The notes under the pieces: model-generated
What the model was told of the DNA's origin: nothing
Seen by the model: only the letters and a program-made list of their open reading frames with translations
Database searches by the model: none
Shown: positions 19,250-29,693 of the stretch, one piece after another
How the letters are laid out: each line of letters begins with the position of its first letter
Numbering within the stretch: position 1 is the stretch's first letter
Made by a program: the position numbers and the translations under genes
DNA from: Deltaproteobacteria bacterium TMED58
Lineage (GTDB): Bacteria > Desulfobacterota_D > UBA1144
Length of the DNA: 64,000 nt
Assembly: GCA_002167555.2 (NCBI GenBank)
Contig: NHDL02000001.1
Coordinates: 131,005-195,004, forward strand
Direction: 5' to 3'

Positions 19250-19521
19250 ATATCATCAATATTATTTGCTAATTCTACATCCAAATTTGATAAGCCATCA
19301 ATTGAATGAGTCGATAAATATATTTCAACTTTGTTATAAGTATTTTGAATATTAGGGTGATGGTTCAGTTTCTCTGATTCAATTCCAACTTGCACTATAA
19401 ATCCTAGTGCATCAGAAAAATTTGAGAAAATAAATTTTTTGTATAACTGATTTTTTTTTATTGACCAGGTTGGTACCATAGCTTTTATTTTATTCTTAGG
19501 AATAACTTTAGGTTTTTTCAT
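19246..19521 (-). CDS. Pterin-4a-carbinolamine dehydratase (PCD/DCoH family)
   Basis: Dehydrates 4a-hydroxytetrahydrobiopterin and, in many bacteria, supports pterin recycling or molybdopterin synthesis. The hallmark is SEKLNHHPNIQNTYNKVEIY followed by LSTHSIDGLSNLDVELA: the HHP catalytic histidines and the THxxxGLxxxD motif. I choose ATG 19521 (MKKPKVIPKNKI, 91 residues) over the longer frame beginning at 19554, which would add a hydrophobic stretch atypical of this cytosolic family. It sits next to folK, another pterin enzyme, in divergent orientation. Confidence 0.9.
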   Translation of the reverse strand: MKKPKVIPKNKIKAMVPTWSIKKNQLYKKFIFSNFSDALGFIVQVGIESEKLNHHPNIQNTYNKVEIYLSTHSIDGLSNLDVELANNIDDI

Positions 19522-19581
19522 AATAAAATGAAGATAAACAGAAAATATTAACAAGTCAAAAAAATAAATTATAATTAGTAA

Positions 19582-20115
19582 GTGTTTGAATTTTATTTAT
19601 CTTTAGGATCAAATTTAGGAGATAGACTTTTAAATTTGAGAAAAGCAATTAAACATCTCTCTTTATATAAAGAAAATAATGAAGAAATTATATTCATTGA
19701 AGAAGTTTCTAGTGTTTATGAAAGTTCTCCAATTCCTTCATCTGACCAGCCAAATTTTTTTAATATAATATTAAGAATAAAGAGCAAAATTGAGCCTATC
19801 GATTTGCTAGATATTATTAAGATAATTGAGCTTGATTTCGGACGAGACTTATCCCATAAAAATCAGCCTCGTATTATAGATATTGATATAATATTCGTGA
19901 GATACTACGAAAATCATATTCTAATTGAACCTAATGAATACGGTGGAAGACTAGAGGTACCTCATCCTCGGGCTCATCAAAGAGCCTTTGTTTTAATGCC
20001 CTTACTAGAAATAGATTCTGATATAATCCATCCATTGATTCATAAAACCATTAAAGAAATATTTATAAATTTAGAGAAACAAGAAATTTTAAAATTAGGG
20101 AGTATTAGTTATTGA
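19582..20115 (+). CDS. folK: 2-amino-4-hydroxy-6-hydroxymethyldihydropteridine pyrophosphokinase
   Basis: HPPK pyrophosphorylates 6-hydroxymethyl-dihydropterin in folate synthesis. Seen: YLSLGSNLGDRLLNLRKAI at the N-terminus, VSSVYESSPIP, QPNFFNIILRI, the ELDFGRD stretch, the signature PRIIDIDIIF with metal-binding aspartates, and LEVPHPRAHQRAFVLMPLLEI. The start appears to be GTG 19582 and gives the canonical position. Length of 177 residues is normal. hspQ follows 30 bp later. Confidence 0.95.
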   Translation: MFEFYLSLGSNLGDRLLNLRKAIKHLSLYKENNEEIIFIEEVSSVYESSPIPSSDQPNFFNIILRIKSKIEPIDLLDIIKIIELDFGRDLSHKNQPRIIDIDIIFVRYYENHILIEPNEYGGRLEVPHPRAHQRAFVLMPLLEIDSDIIHPLIHKTIKEIFINLEKQEILKLGSISY

Positions 20116-20145
20116 AAACTCTAAATCAATGTATATCATTTTCTT

Positions 20146-20478
20146 ATGAGCACAAAGCCAGCGAAATTTAAATTAGGCGCAATTGTTAAGCATAAAAAGT
20201 TTCATTTTAGAGGAATAATATTTGATGTTGACCCTATATTTAATAACACGGATGAGTGGCTAGAGAGAATACCTGAAGACCGTAGACCCAAAAAAAATCA
20301 GCCGTTTTATCATCTCTTAGCTGAGAATGAAGATAAAAGTGTTTATATAGCCTATGTTTCTCAGCAAAATCTTGAAGAGGATTTAGAGAAAGAACCATTT
20401 ACACATCCGTCAGTAAAATTAATATTTGATGGAAAGGACACGGAAGGTAATTATATAGTTAAGCAATCAACTAATTGA
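20146..20478 (+). CDS. hspQ: Heat shock protein HspQ
   Basis: A small hemimethylated-DNA-binding (YccV-like) domain protein. In enterobacteria HspQ specifies and enhances Lon degradation and affects DnaA stability. The 110 residues show the family core: KFKLGAIVKHKKFHFRGIIF, DVDPIFNNTDEWLERIPEDR, QPFYHLLAENEDKSVYIAYV and SQQNL. HspQ is best known from alpha- and gammaproteobacteria, a weak taxonomic hint. The 3' end overlaps folD by 12 bp, tail to tail. Confidence 0.93.
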   Translation: MSTKPAKFKLGAIVKHKKFHFRGIIFDVDPIFNNTDEWLERIPEDRRPKKNQPFYHLLAENEDKSVYIAYVSQQNLEEDLEKEPFTHPSVKLIFDGKDTEGNYIVKQSTN

Positions 20479-21321
20479 TTTTTCAAGTGAAGTTAGAGTA
20501 TTCCAAAGCAACATTGTTATAGTCATTGGTCCAACACCCCCAGGAACTGGTGTGATAAACCCAGATATCTTTTTCACAGCTTCAAAGTCCACATCACCTG
20601 CAAGTTTTCCTGTATCTAGCCTGTTAATTCCAACATCAATGACAATGGCCCCTTCTTTTACCATTTCTTTTTTTACAAAATGTGCACGCCCAATCGCAGC
20701 TACAATTATATCTGCTTCTTTTAAAACATCTTCTAAATTTTTTGTTCTAGAATGACAGATTGTAACTGTTGCATTTTTTTGCAATAAAAGTATTGCTGCT
20801 GGTTTGCCGACAATATTACTTCTTCCCAGTACAACAGCATTCTTCCCTTCAATATCTATATCATAAAATTCAAGCATTTTAATTATTCCATGCGGTGTAC
20901 AGGGTATAAATTGTGGTTTTCCTTCAAATAGGTAACCGGCATTTATTGGATGAAAACCATCAACATCTTTCTCAGAGGAAACTGAATTTAATATTAATGA
21001 ATCGTCAATATGTTTTGGTAATGGTAATTGAACTAAAATGCCATTAATTTTTTTGTCATTATTTAATTTATTAATTAACTCAAGCAACTCATCTTGAGTT
21101 GTTGACGCAGGTAGCTTATGTTCTTCAGAGTATATGCCAACATCTTCACAGGATTTTCTTTTATTCCTAACGTAAATTTGTGAGGCTGGGTCTTCACCAA
21201 CTAGAACTGCGGCTAGACCTGGAACTCTTGAATGTTTATCTTTTATAGCCTTCGTTTTTTCTTTAATCTTTTCTCTAATACTAGCTGATACTAATTTACC
21301 ATCTATAATTTTTGCATCCAT
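20467..21321 (-). CDS. folD: Methylenetetrahydrofolate dehydrogenase / methenyltetrahydrofolate cyclohydrolase
   Basis: A bifunctional enzyme interconverting 5,10-methylene-, 5,10-methenyl- and 10-formyl-THF. It supplies the formyl donor used by Fmt in this window. Motifs: VGEDPASQIYVRNKRKSCE with catalytic Lys/Tyr, GILVQLPLPKHID, DVDGFHPINAGYL, the Rossmann VVLGRSNIVGKPAAILL, TICHSRTKNL, IDVGINR and the C-terminal FITPVPGGVGPMTITML. 284 residues. A good AGGAGAG site precedes ATG 21321. thiD lies 10 bp upstream on the same strand. Confidence 0.97.
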   Translation of the reverse strand: MDAKIIDGKLVSASIREKIKEKTKAIKDKHSRVPGLAAVLVGEDPASQIYVRNKRKSCEDVGIYSEEHKLPASTTQDELLELINKLNNDKKINGILVQLPLPKHIDDSLILNSVSSEKDVDGFHPINAGYLFEGKPQFIPCTPHGIIKMLEFYDIDIEGKNAVVLGRSNIVGKPAAILLLQKNATVTICHSRTKNLEDVLKEADIIVAAIGRAHFVKKEMVKEGAIVIDVGINRLDTGKLAGDVDFEAVKKISGFITPVPGGVGPMTITMLLWNTLTSLEKSIS

Positions 21322-21331
21322 TTTGACTCTC

Positions 21332-22126
21332 CTATGTAAAATGATTTAATGGTCCATGTCCTTTTCCGATATTAAAAGAATTTTTTATGGCCATATTTAT
21401 GAATTGTTTCGCATTTTTCGTTGCATCTAATAAATTCATTCCTAAAGCTATATTACCAGAAATAGCAGCAGAAAGTGTACATCCAGTTCCATGAGTATTA
21501 GAGGTAGCGTATCTTTTCCCTGAAATAGTATAGATTTTATTATTAAAGCTCAAATAGTCGATAGACTTGCTTTTGTCTTCTGAATGACCACCTTTTATTA
21601 AAACATTACTAGCTCCTAGTTTAGTAAATTCATTAAAACACTCTTCAATATCCTTTTTGGTTTTAATTTTTTTCATTTTTGTTATTATCGAGGCTTCATG
21701 AAGATTTGGAGTAACAAGAAAAGAACCAGGCAAGATGTTTTTTACAAAAAAATTTATAGAACCGGACTTTAATAGATAATCACCCGATTTAGAAATCATT
21801 ACAGGGTCAAGAATAATTGGAATATGTTTAAATTTTTTTAATGATTTAGAGACAGTTTGCATTATTACTTTGTCATATAGCATACCTATTTTAATCGAAG
21901 AAACTTTAAAATCCTTCAAAACGGCCTTTATTTGATCAGATACAATATTGGGCTGTTGTCTTTTGATTGATATAACTTCTTGTGTATTTTGAGCAGTTAT
22001 ACATGTAATAGCCGTAGTTGCAAAAACTCTTAAAGTATTTAAGGTTTTAATATCTGCCTGAATACCTGCACCTCCCCCAGAATCAGAGCCTGCAATGCAT
22101 AAAACAACTGGTATATTCTTTTTCAT
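21332..22126 (-). CDS. thiD: Hydroxymethylpyrimidine/phosphomethylpyrimidine kinase
   Basis: Phosphorylates HMP and HMP-P to the pyrophosphate used in thiamine synthesis. A ribokinase-like fold is seen from VLCIAGSDSGGGAGIQADIK at the N-terminus, ITCITAQNTQEV, IKIGMLYDKVIM, ILDPVMISKSGDYLL, VTPNLHEASII, NVLIKGGH and the anion-hole NTHGTGCTLSAAIS. 264 residues, full length, with no fused ThiE domain. It complements thiC and thiOSG in the window. It is divergent from gltB across about 100 bp. Confidence 0.96.
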   Translation of the reverse strand: MKKNIPVVLCIAGSDSGGGAGIQADIKTLNTLRVFATTAITCITAQNTQEVISIKRQQPNIVSDQIKAVLKDFKVSSIKIGMLYDKVIMQTVSKSLKKFKHIPIILDPVMISKSGDYLLKSGSINFFVKNILPGSFLVTPNLHEASIITKMKKIKTKKDIEECFNEFTKLGASNVLIKGGHSEDKSKSIDYLSFNNKIYTISGKRYATSNTHGTGCTLSAAISGNIALGMNLLDATKNAKQFINMAIKNSFNIGKGHGPLNHFT

Positions 22127-22228
22127 TTGATATTTATTATTTTAAAGGATTTTTTCTTATATAAAAAATCTTAATTTTTTTCTGTAATTTAGTGTAAAAT
22201 TATATTATTATCCCCTGTTGGCTTTATT

Positions 22229-25200
22229 ATGAAAAAAAATAGACTTTTATATGAAAAGCAATTTGAACATGATGCATGCGGAGTTGGTTTCGTTGCCGAT
22301 ATAAATGGCAAAAGAGCTAATAAAATCCTTCAAAAAGCCTTGGAAGGAGTAGTTAATCTTACTCATAGAGGTGCCGTGGGCGGCGATAAAAAAACTGGAG
22401 ACGGAGCAGGAATTTTAACTCAGCTCCCCTTAGAGCTTTTTAACGATTTTTTGACAAATAGTAAAGTTGATAATATTACTTTAGGAAATTTTGCTGTTGG
22501 CATGTTCTTTCTGCCTAATATTGATACTCCAGAATTCGATAAATGTGTTGAAACTATAAAAAGTTCTATAAGTAAAGATTTTAATTTGATTGCTGTTCGT
22601 GAAGTACCTATCAATTCTTCAACTATAGGAACAAAAGCACGTGAAAGCCTACCTGAAATATATCAATTTTTTGTATCTTGTAATAATTTTACTAATCAGG
22701 ATGATTTTGAAAGAGATTTATATAAATTAAGAAAAACTATTGGAGCAAAGATTGGTAATTTAAAAAATTACTATTGTTGTTCATTTTCTTCTAGAACGAT
22801 TCTTTATAAAGGAATGCTACAAGCGCATCAACTAGATCAGTTCTACTTAGATTTAAGAAACCCGAATTTTAAAACTTCCATAGCTATTTTTCATCAAAGA
22901 TATAGCACTAACACCTTTCCAGATTGGAAAAGAGCTCATCCATTCAGGACTTTAGGACATAATGGTGAAATTAATACTATCCAGGGAAATAGAAATTGGA
23001 TGAAAGCCAGAGAAAATTGTGCTAGTTCTGACATTTGGGGAGAAAACATTGAGCTACTAAAACCCTTCATAGATGATGATGGAAGTGATTCATCTGAGTT
23101 AGATAATGCACTTGAATTGATGACTTTATCTGGAAGAAATATATTAGAATCCATTTGTATGCTAGTACCAGAAGCCTATGAAAAAATCTCTGATTTATCC
23201 GATAGTGCTAAAGCTTTTTATGACTATAGCTCATGCATTGTTGAGCCATGGGATGGTCCTTCAGCTATTGTATTTACCGACGGGAGGTATATAGGTGCAA
23301 TCTTGGATAGAAATGGTTTAAGACCAATCAGATATCATATAACCAGAGATGATATGATTATCTTAGGCTCTGAAGCTGGAATGTTAAATCTTAATCCCTC
23401 CGATATAATTAGATCCGGTAGAGTTGGGCCTGGCAAAATTTTAGCAGTTGATACAAAAGACAAAGTTCTTCTCTTTGATAAAGAGGTCAAGGAAAATATC
23501 TCTGGTAATAAAGATTTTATTAAATGGTCTAGTGAAAAGTTCCTTAATGCTAATGAAATAATTAAATCAAACGAAGATGTTATTGAGGAACATTCTTTCC
23601 TTGATGAAGATAATTTGCTACACCTTCAAAAGGCTTTTGGATATTCGTTGGAAGATTTAGAAAGACTGATTGAGCCAATGAGCCTAACAGGTAAGGAGCC
23701 AATTGGTTCAATGGGAGATGATACTCCAATAGCAGCCTTATCATCGAAGCCAAAATCAGTTTTTTCTTATTTTAAGCAAAGATTTGCCCAAGTTACTAAC
23801 CCTCCTATTGATCCATACAGAGAAGACAGTGTAATGTCCCTTAGGGTTGTAATTGGTGATAAATCTAATTTTTTTAATTTAATTAATGACAAAAATGATT
23901 ATTTATTTTTTGATTCACCTGTTTTAACTAATAAAGAATTTTCATGGATTAAGAGTTTAAAATCATCTTCATTTAAAGTTTCCAGATTAGATACTCTTTT
24001 TAATATTAGTAAAAACAATTCCTTGGAAGAGTCTTTGTTAGATTTAAAAAAATTAGCAATTAAAGAAGTTGAAGCTGGAGCTACAATTTTAATCCTTTCA
24101 GACAGAGGCATTTCTAAGGAATTATGTCCTATTCCAATAATGCTCGCAGTAAGCACTATTCACAACCAATTAATTGCCTCAGGCAAAAGGATGAATGTCT
24201 CAATTATTGTAGAGAGTGGAGAAGTTAAAGAAGACCATCATATATGTTGCTTATTAGGCTATGGAGCATCAGCCATAAACCCCTATTTAGCTTTTGCAAG
24301 TGCCAAAAATTGGATGTCAAAATTTGATGGAAATTTAGACGATTATGAATCTAATTATAAATTAGCATTAGAAAGAGGAATCTTAAAAGTGATGTCAAAG
24401 ATGGGGATAAGTACTGTTGCAAGTTATACAGGCTCACAAATATTTGAGATAATCGGTATTGATGAAGGAACATCAGCTAAATTTTTCCCAGGAACTGTAA
24501 GTAGACTAGGTGGTGTCTCATTAGAAAATTTTGCAACAGACACTCTCGCGCTTCATTCAAGAGCCTATGAACAAGGTGATGATAAATTAAAAGAAGAGGG
24601 TATTTACAGATTTAGAAAAGATGGAGAATTTCATTCTTTAAATCCCCCTGTATTTAAAGCTATAAGAAGAGCTTCTAAGACTGGTTCATATGATGATTAT
24701 AAAAGATTTATAAAAATGTCAGAGGATAGACCACCCTTTTTAATTAGAGATTTATTAAAGTTTAATTTAAAAAAACAAATTGATATTGAAGAGGTCGAAT
24801 CAGTTGACCAAATTATGAAAAGGTTCAGGACAGGAGCAATGTCTCATGGCGCTCTTAGTACAGAGGCACATGAAGCTGTAGCAATTGCTATGAATGAAAT
24901 TGGTGGAAAGAGTAATAGCGGTGAAGGCGGCGAAAACTCAGAAAGATTTACGAAAGATGACAACGGTCAATTCAGGAATAGCGCTATTAAGCAAGTAGCC
25001 TCTGGAAGATTTGGGGTAACTCCGGAATATTTAGCTTCTGCCCAACAAATAGAAATAAAAATGGCACAAGGTGCCAAGCCAGGTGAGGGAGGACAAATAC
25101 CTGGAGAGAAAGTCACTGAAGAAATTGCCTCGCAAAGACTTTCGGTTCCAGGAGTTGGTTTAATATCCCCCCCGCCGCATCATGATATTTATAGCATTGA

Positions 25201-26725
25201 AGACTTAGCCCAATTAATATATGACTTAAAGCATTCGAACCCACAAGCAAGGGTAGGAGTAAAATTAGTTTCAGAAGTTGGAGTAGGTACTGTTGCTGCT
25301 GGTGTAGTAAAGGGGTATTCAGACTATGTTCAGATTTCTGGGTCAGAAGGTGGAACTGGAGCTTCACCGCTGGGTTCAATTAAACATGCTGGAATACCTT
25401 GGGAGATGGGCTTGGCCGAAACCCAACAAGTTCTAGTAATGAATGATTTAAGAGGTAGGGTTTGTCTAAGCGTAGATGGGGGCTTTCAAAAAGGTTCTGA
25501 TGTAGTGAAGGCGGCAATTTTAGGAGCAGAAGAATTTGGATTTGGAACTTCTGTTTTAGTAGCTCTAGGTTGTGTTATGGCAAGACAGTGTCACGTAAAT
25601 ACTTGCCCTGTTGGTATAGCTTCACAAAAGCCAGAACTAAGAAAGAAGTTCCCTGGAGTTCCTCAGGATGCGATTAATTATCTTTACTCCATAGCTTCTG
25701 AGGTCAGAGAAATCTTAGCAAGTATTGGGGTAAAAACACTTGACGAAATTATAGGAAGACCAGAATATCTAAGGCAAGATACAGATGTTGATTTCCAAAA
25801 AACAAAAAATATTGATTTATCAAGATTAATTGCTGATCCTGATCCAACAAACGTAAAGCCCAGAAAAAAAATAATTGATAGGAATAATAGGAATGAAGAG
25901 CCTATTGACTATGAGTTAATAAATATTTTTACATCTAGCATACACGAGTTCAAAAAGAATTCATTTGATATGATGATTAGGACTAAAGATAGATCTGTTG
26001 GGGCTATTTTGTCTTCTGCTATAGCGAAAAAGTTTGGTAACAAAGGACTTCCAAATGACACAATCTCAATCAACTTCAGAGGAAGCGCTGGACAATCTCT
26101 AGGCGCTTACCTTATAAATGGGGTAAAAATAAGTCTCGAAGGTGAAGCAAATGACTATGTTGGTAAATCGATGCACGGGGGTACAATTATCATTCATCCT
26201 GATAGAGAATCAAATTTTTCAACCGATGGAAACTCTATAATTGGAAATACAGTTCTCTATGGCGCTACTGCTGGAAGCTTATTTGCCGCTGGAACCGCGG
26301 GTGAAAGGTTTTGCGTAAGAAATAGTGGAGCTGTTGCAGTAATCGAAGGTGTAGGTGATCATGCCTGTGAGTATATGACAGGTGGTGAAGTATATATTTT
26401 TGGACCAATAGGGAAGAATCTGGGTGCTGGAATGTCTGGTGGAATAGCATATATTTTAAATGAAAATGAAAATATTTCTGAACAGGTTAACCATGATATG
26501 GTTTCAATTGAACAAGTTAATGATAAGGACTTAAATAAAATTAAGGAAATACTTAATAGACATGTAGAAACAACAAATAGCGCTAGAGGGATGCTGCTTT
26601 TAAAAGATTTTGATAAAATAAGTAGCCAATTTGTTAAGATTATTCCTAAAGAGATTTCAAAATTACTTGCTTCGAAAGGAATCAGTATAGATGATTTTGA
26701 TTTTATTAATCCAGATTTAAATTAG
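22229..26725 (+). CDS. gltB: Glutamate synthase large (alpha) chain
   Basis: Makes two glutamates from glutamine and 2-oxoglutarate. Layout: a short propeptide ending at Cys17 (HDACGVGFVAD), which becomes the N-terminal glutaminase nucleophile; class II amidotransferase domain (~17-420, FHQRYSTNTFPDW, HNGEINT); central domain; FMN-binding synthase domain (~810-1190) with GRFGVTPEYLASAQQIEIK, GAKPGEGGQIPG and ISPPPHHDIYSIEDL; a 3Fe-4S motif CVMARQCHVNTCPVG (~1115-1126); and a C-terminal beta-helix rich in glycine. 1498 residues, normal. The small subunit gltD is not adjacent, so it is either elsewhere or the enzyme is ferredoxin-linked. It overlaps tsaD by 20 bp, tail to tail. Confidence 0.97.
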   Translation: MKKNRLLYEKQFEHDACGVGFVADINGKRANKILQKALEGVVNLTHRGAVGGDKKTGDGAGILTQLPLELFNDFLTNSKVDNITLGNFAVGMFFLPNIDTPEFDKCVETIKSSISKDFNLIAVREVPINSSTIGTKARESLPEIYQFFVSCNNFTNQDDFERDLYKLRKTIGAKIGNLKNYYCCSFSSRTILYKGMLQAHQLDQFYLDLRNPNFKTSIAIFHQRYSTNTFPDWKRAHPFRTLGHNGEINTIQGNRNWMKARENCASSDIWGENIELLKPFIDDDGSDSSELDNALELMTLSGRNILESICMLVPEAYEKISDLSDSAKAFYDYSSCIVEPWDGPSAIVFTDGRYIGAILDRNGLRPIRYHITRDDMIILGSEAGMLNLNPSDIIRSGRVGPGKILAVDTKDKVLLFDKEVKENISGNKDFIKWSSEKFLNANEIIKSNEDVIEEHSFLDEDNLLHLQKAFGYSLEDLERLIEPMSLTGKEPIGSMGDDTPIAALSSKPKSVFSYFKQRFAQVTNPPIDPYREDSVMSLRVVIGDKSNFFNLINDKNDYLFFDSPVLTNKEFSWIKSLKSSSFKVSRLDTLFNISKNNSLEESLLDLKKLAIKEVEAGATILILSDRGISKELCPIPIMLAVSTIHNQLIASGKRMNVSIIVESGEVKEDHHICCLLGYGASAINPYLAFASAKNWMSKFDGNLDDYESNYKLALERGILKVMSKMGISTVASYTGSQIFEIIGIDEGTSAKFFPGTVSRLGGVSLENFATDTLALHSRAYEQGDDKLKEEGIYRFRKDGEFHSLNPPVFKAIRRASKTGSYDDYKRFIKMSEDRPPFLIRDLLKFNLKKQIDIEEVESVDQIMKRFRTGAMSHGALSTEAHEAVAIAMNEIGGKSNSGEGGENSERFTKDDNGQFRNSAIKQVASGRFGVTPEYLASAQQIEIKMAQGAKPGEGGQIPGEKVTEEIASQRLSVPGVGLISPPPHHDIYSIEDLAQLIYDLKHSNPQARVGVKLVSEVGVGTVAAGVVKGYSDYVQISGSEGGTGASPLGSIKHAGIPWEMGLAETQQVLVMNDLRGRVCLSVDGGFQKGSDVVKAAILGAEEFGFGTSVLVALGCVMARQCHVNTCPVGIASQKPELRKKFPGVPQDAINYLYSIASEVREILASIGVKTLDEIIGRPEYLRQDTDVDFQKTKNIDLSRLIADPDPTNVKPRKKIIDRNNRNEEPIDYELINIFTSSIHEFKKNSFDMMIRTKDRSVGAILSSAIAKKFGNKGLPNDTISINFRGSAGQSLGAYLINGVKISLEGEANDYVGKSMHGGTIIIHPDRESNFSTDGNSIIGNTVLYGATAGSLFAAGTAGERFCVRNSGAVAVIEGVGDHACEYMTGGEVYIFGPIGKNLGAGMSGGIAYILNENENISEQVNHDMVSIEQVNDKDLNKIKEILNRHVETTNSARGMLLLKDFDKISSQFVKIIPKEISKLLASKGISIDDFDFINPDLN

Positions 26726-27713
26726 AAGTTATTTTAGTACTACTAAAAACTGGAAAAGAATTATCGTAATCAGTCTTTTTAATTTTAATTTTTTGTAAAC
26801 CGCGCATGGCAATCATCGCGCCATTATCAGTGCAGAATTGATTAGATGGGAAAATTGCTTTATTTTTGAAAATTTCCTTTGCCCTATCTCTTAATCTTGA
26901 ATTACAAGCAACTCCACCAGCAAATAAAATATTTTTTGATTTAAATTTATCGGCAGCCTTAACTGTTTTTGATAATAATGAGTCAACAATTGCTTCTTGA
27001 TAACAGCATGAAATATCATTTATGTTATCTTTCCAATTCTTGTTTTTTTCAACATAATATCTAAGAGATGTTTTAAGCCCACTAAAACTAAAGTCAAAAT
27101 CAGATTCTAGATTTGGTATCGGAAAGGAGTGAAATTTATTTGATCCCCTCTTTGATAACCTATCTATTTCTATCCCTCCAGGGTAGCCAAGCTCAAGAAT
27201 TTTTGCTCCTTTGTCGAAAGCTTCACCTGCAGCATCATCCCTTGTCGATGAAATAAGATTAAAATTATTTTCATTTTCGAGTAGGTATAGGTTTGTATGA
27301 CCGCCTGAAGCAACTAAACAAATCGATGGAAAACTAATACTGTTTTCAATAAAGCAGGACGCAATGTGACCCTCCAAATGATTTATAGGTAGTACTGGAA
27401 TGTTCTGGAGTAAGCCAATAGATTTACTAGTTGCTACACCAATCATTAAACAGTTAATTAACCCAGGCCCATTTGTTACACATAAATAGTCGATATCTTC
27501 AATATTCTTTTTTGCTTCTGATAAGGATGAATCGATTACAGGTAGAATTTTTTTAAGATGATTTTTTGAGGCAATTTCTGGAACTACACCACCATATTTT
27601 TTATGAATATCAATTTGACTAAAGGTTGAATTTGAAAGAACCTCTGAATTAGAATTCATAACTGATACACTAGTTTCATCGCATGATGTTTCAATTCCCA
27701 TTACGTGGTACAT
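26706..27713 (-). CDS. tsaD: tRNA N6-adenosine threonylcarbamoyltransferase TsaD
   Basis: Transfers the threonylcarbamoyl group to A37 of ANN-decoding tRNAs with TsaB, TsaE and TsaC. An ASKHA-type fold is shown by MGIETSCDETSVSV at the N-terminus, GGVVPEIASKNHL, VTNGPGLINCLMIG, the metal-binding NHLEGHIAS, LVASGGHTNLYL, GEAFDKGAKILELGYPGG and FSFSGLKTSLRY. The 335-residue length is standard. Divergent from thiC over 74 bp. Confidence 0.97.
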   Translation of the reverse strand: MYHVMGIETSCDETSVSVMNSNSEVLSNSTFSQIDIHKKYGGVVPEIASKNHLKKILPVIDSSLSEAKKNIEDIDYLCVTNGPGLINCLMIGVATSKSIGLLQNIPVLPINHLEGHIASCFIENSISFPSICLVASGGHTNLYLLENENNFNLISSTRDDAAGEAFDKGAKILELGYPGGIEIDRLSKRGSNKFHSFPIPNLESDFDFSFSGLKTSLRYYVEKNKNWKDNINDISCCYQEAIVDSLLSKTVKAADKFKSKNILFAGGVACNSRLRDRAKEIFKNKAIFPSNQFCTDNGAMIAMRGLQKIKIKKTDYDNSFPVFSSTKITSNLNLD

Positions 27714-27769
27714 AAAATAAATTATCCATAATATATTTGTTTTACAAAATAAACTAATTAGTAAATTTA

Positions 27770-27778
27770 TGTTAAAAT
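27770..27778 (+). promoter_or_regulatory. Extended -10 promoter candidate for thiC
   Basis: TGTTAAAAT is a TGn-TAAAAT extended -10 box. No convincing -35 lies 16-18 nt upstream. Transcription would begin near 27785, about 3 nt before the thiC ATG, and there is no Shine-Dalgarno, so thiC mRNA may be leaderless. A TPP riboswitch cannot fit. Confidence 0.4.
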
Positions 27779-27787
27779 GAGTAGTAA

Positions 27788-29674
<1,887 letters not shown>

Positions 29675-29693
29675 TTAGATAAGTTTTCATATT

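Noticed and set aside
27714-27787. TPP riboswitch before thiC
   Set aside because: The gap is too short and lacks the conserved THI-box elements.
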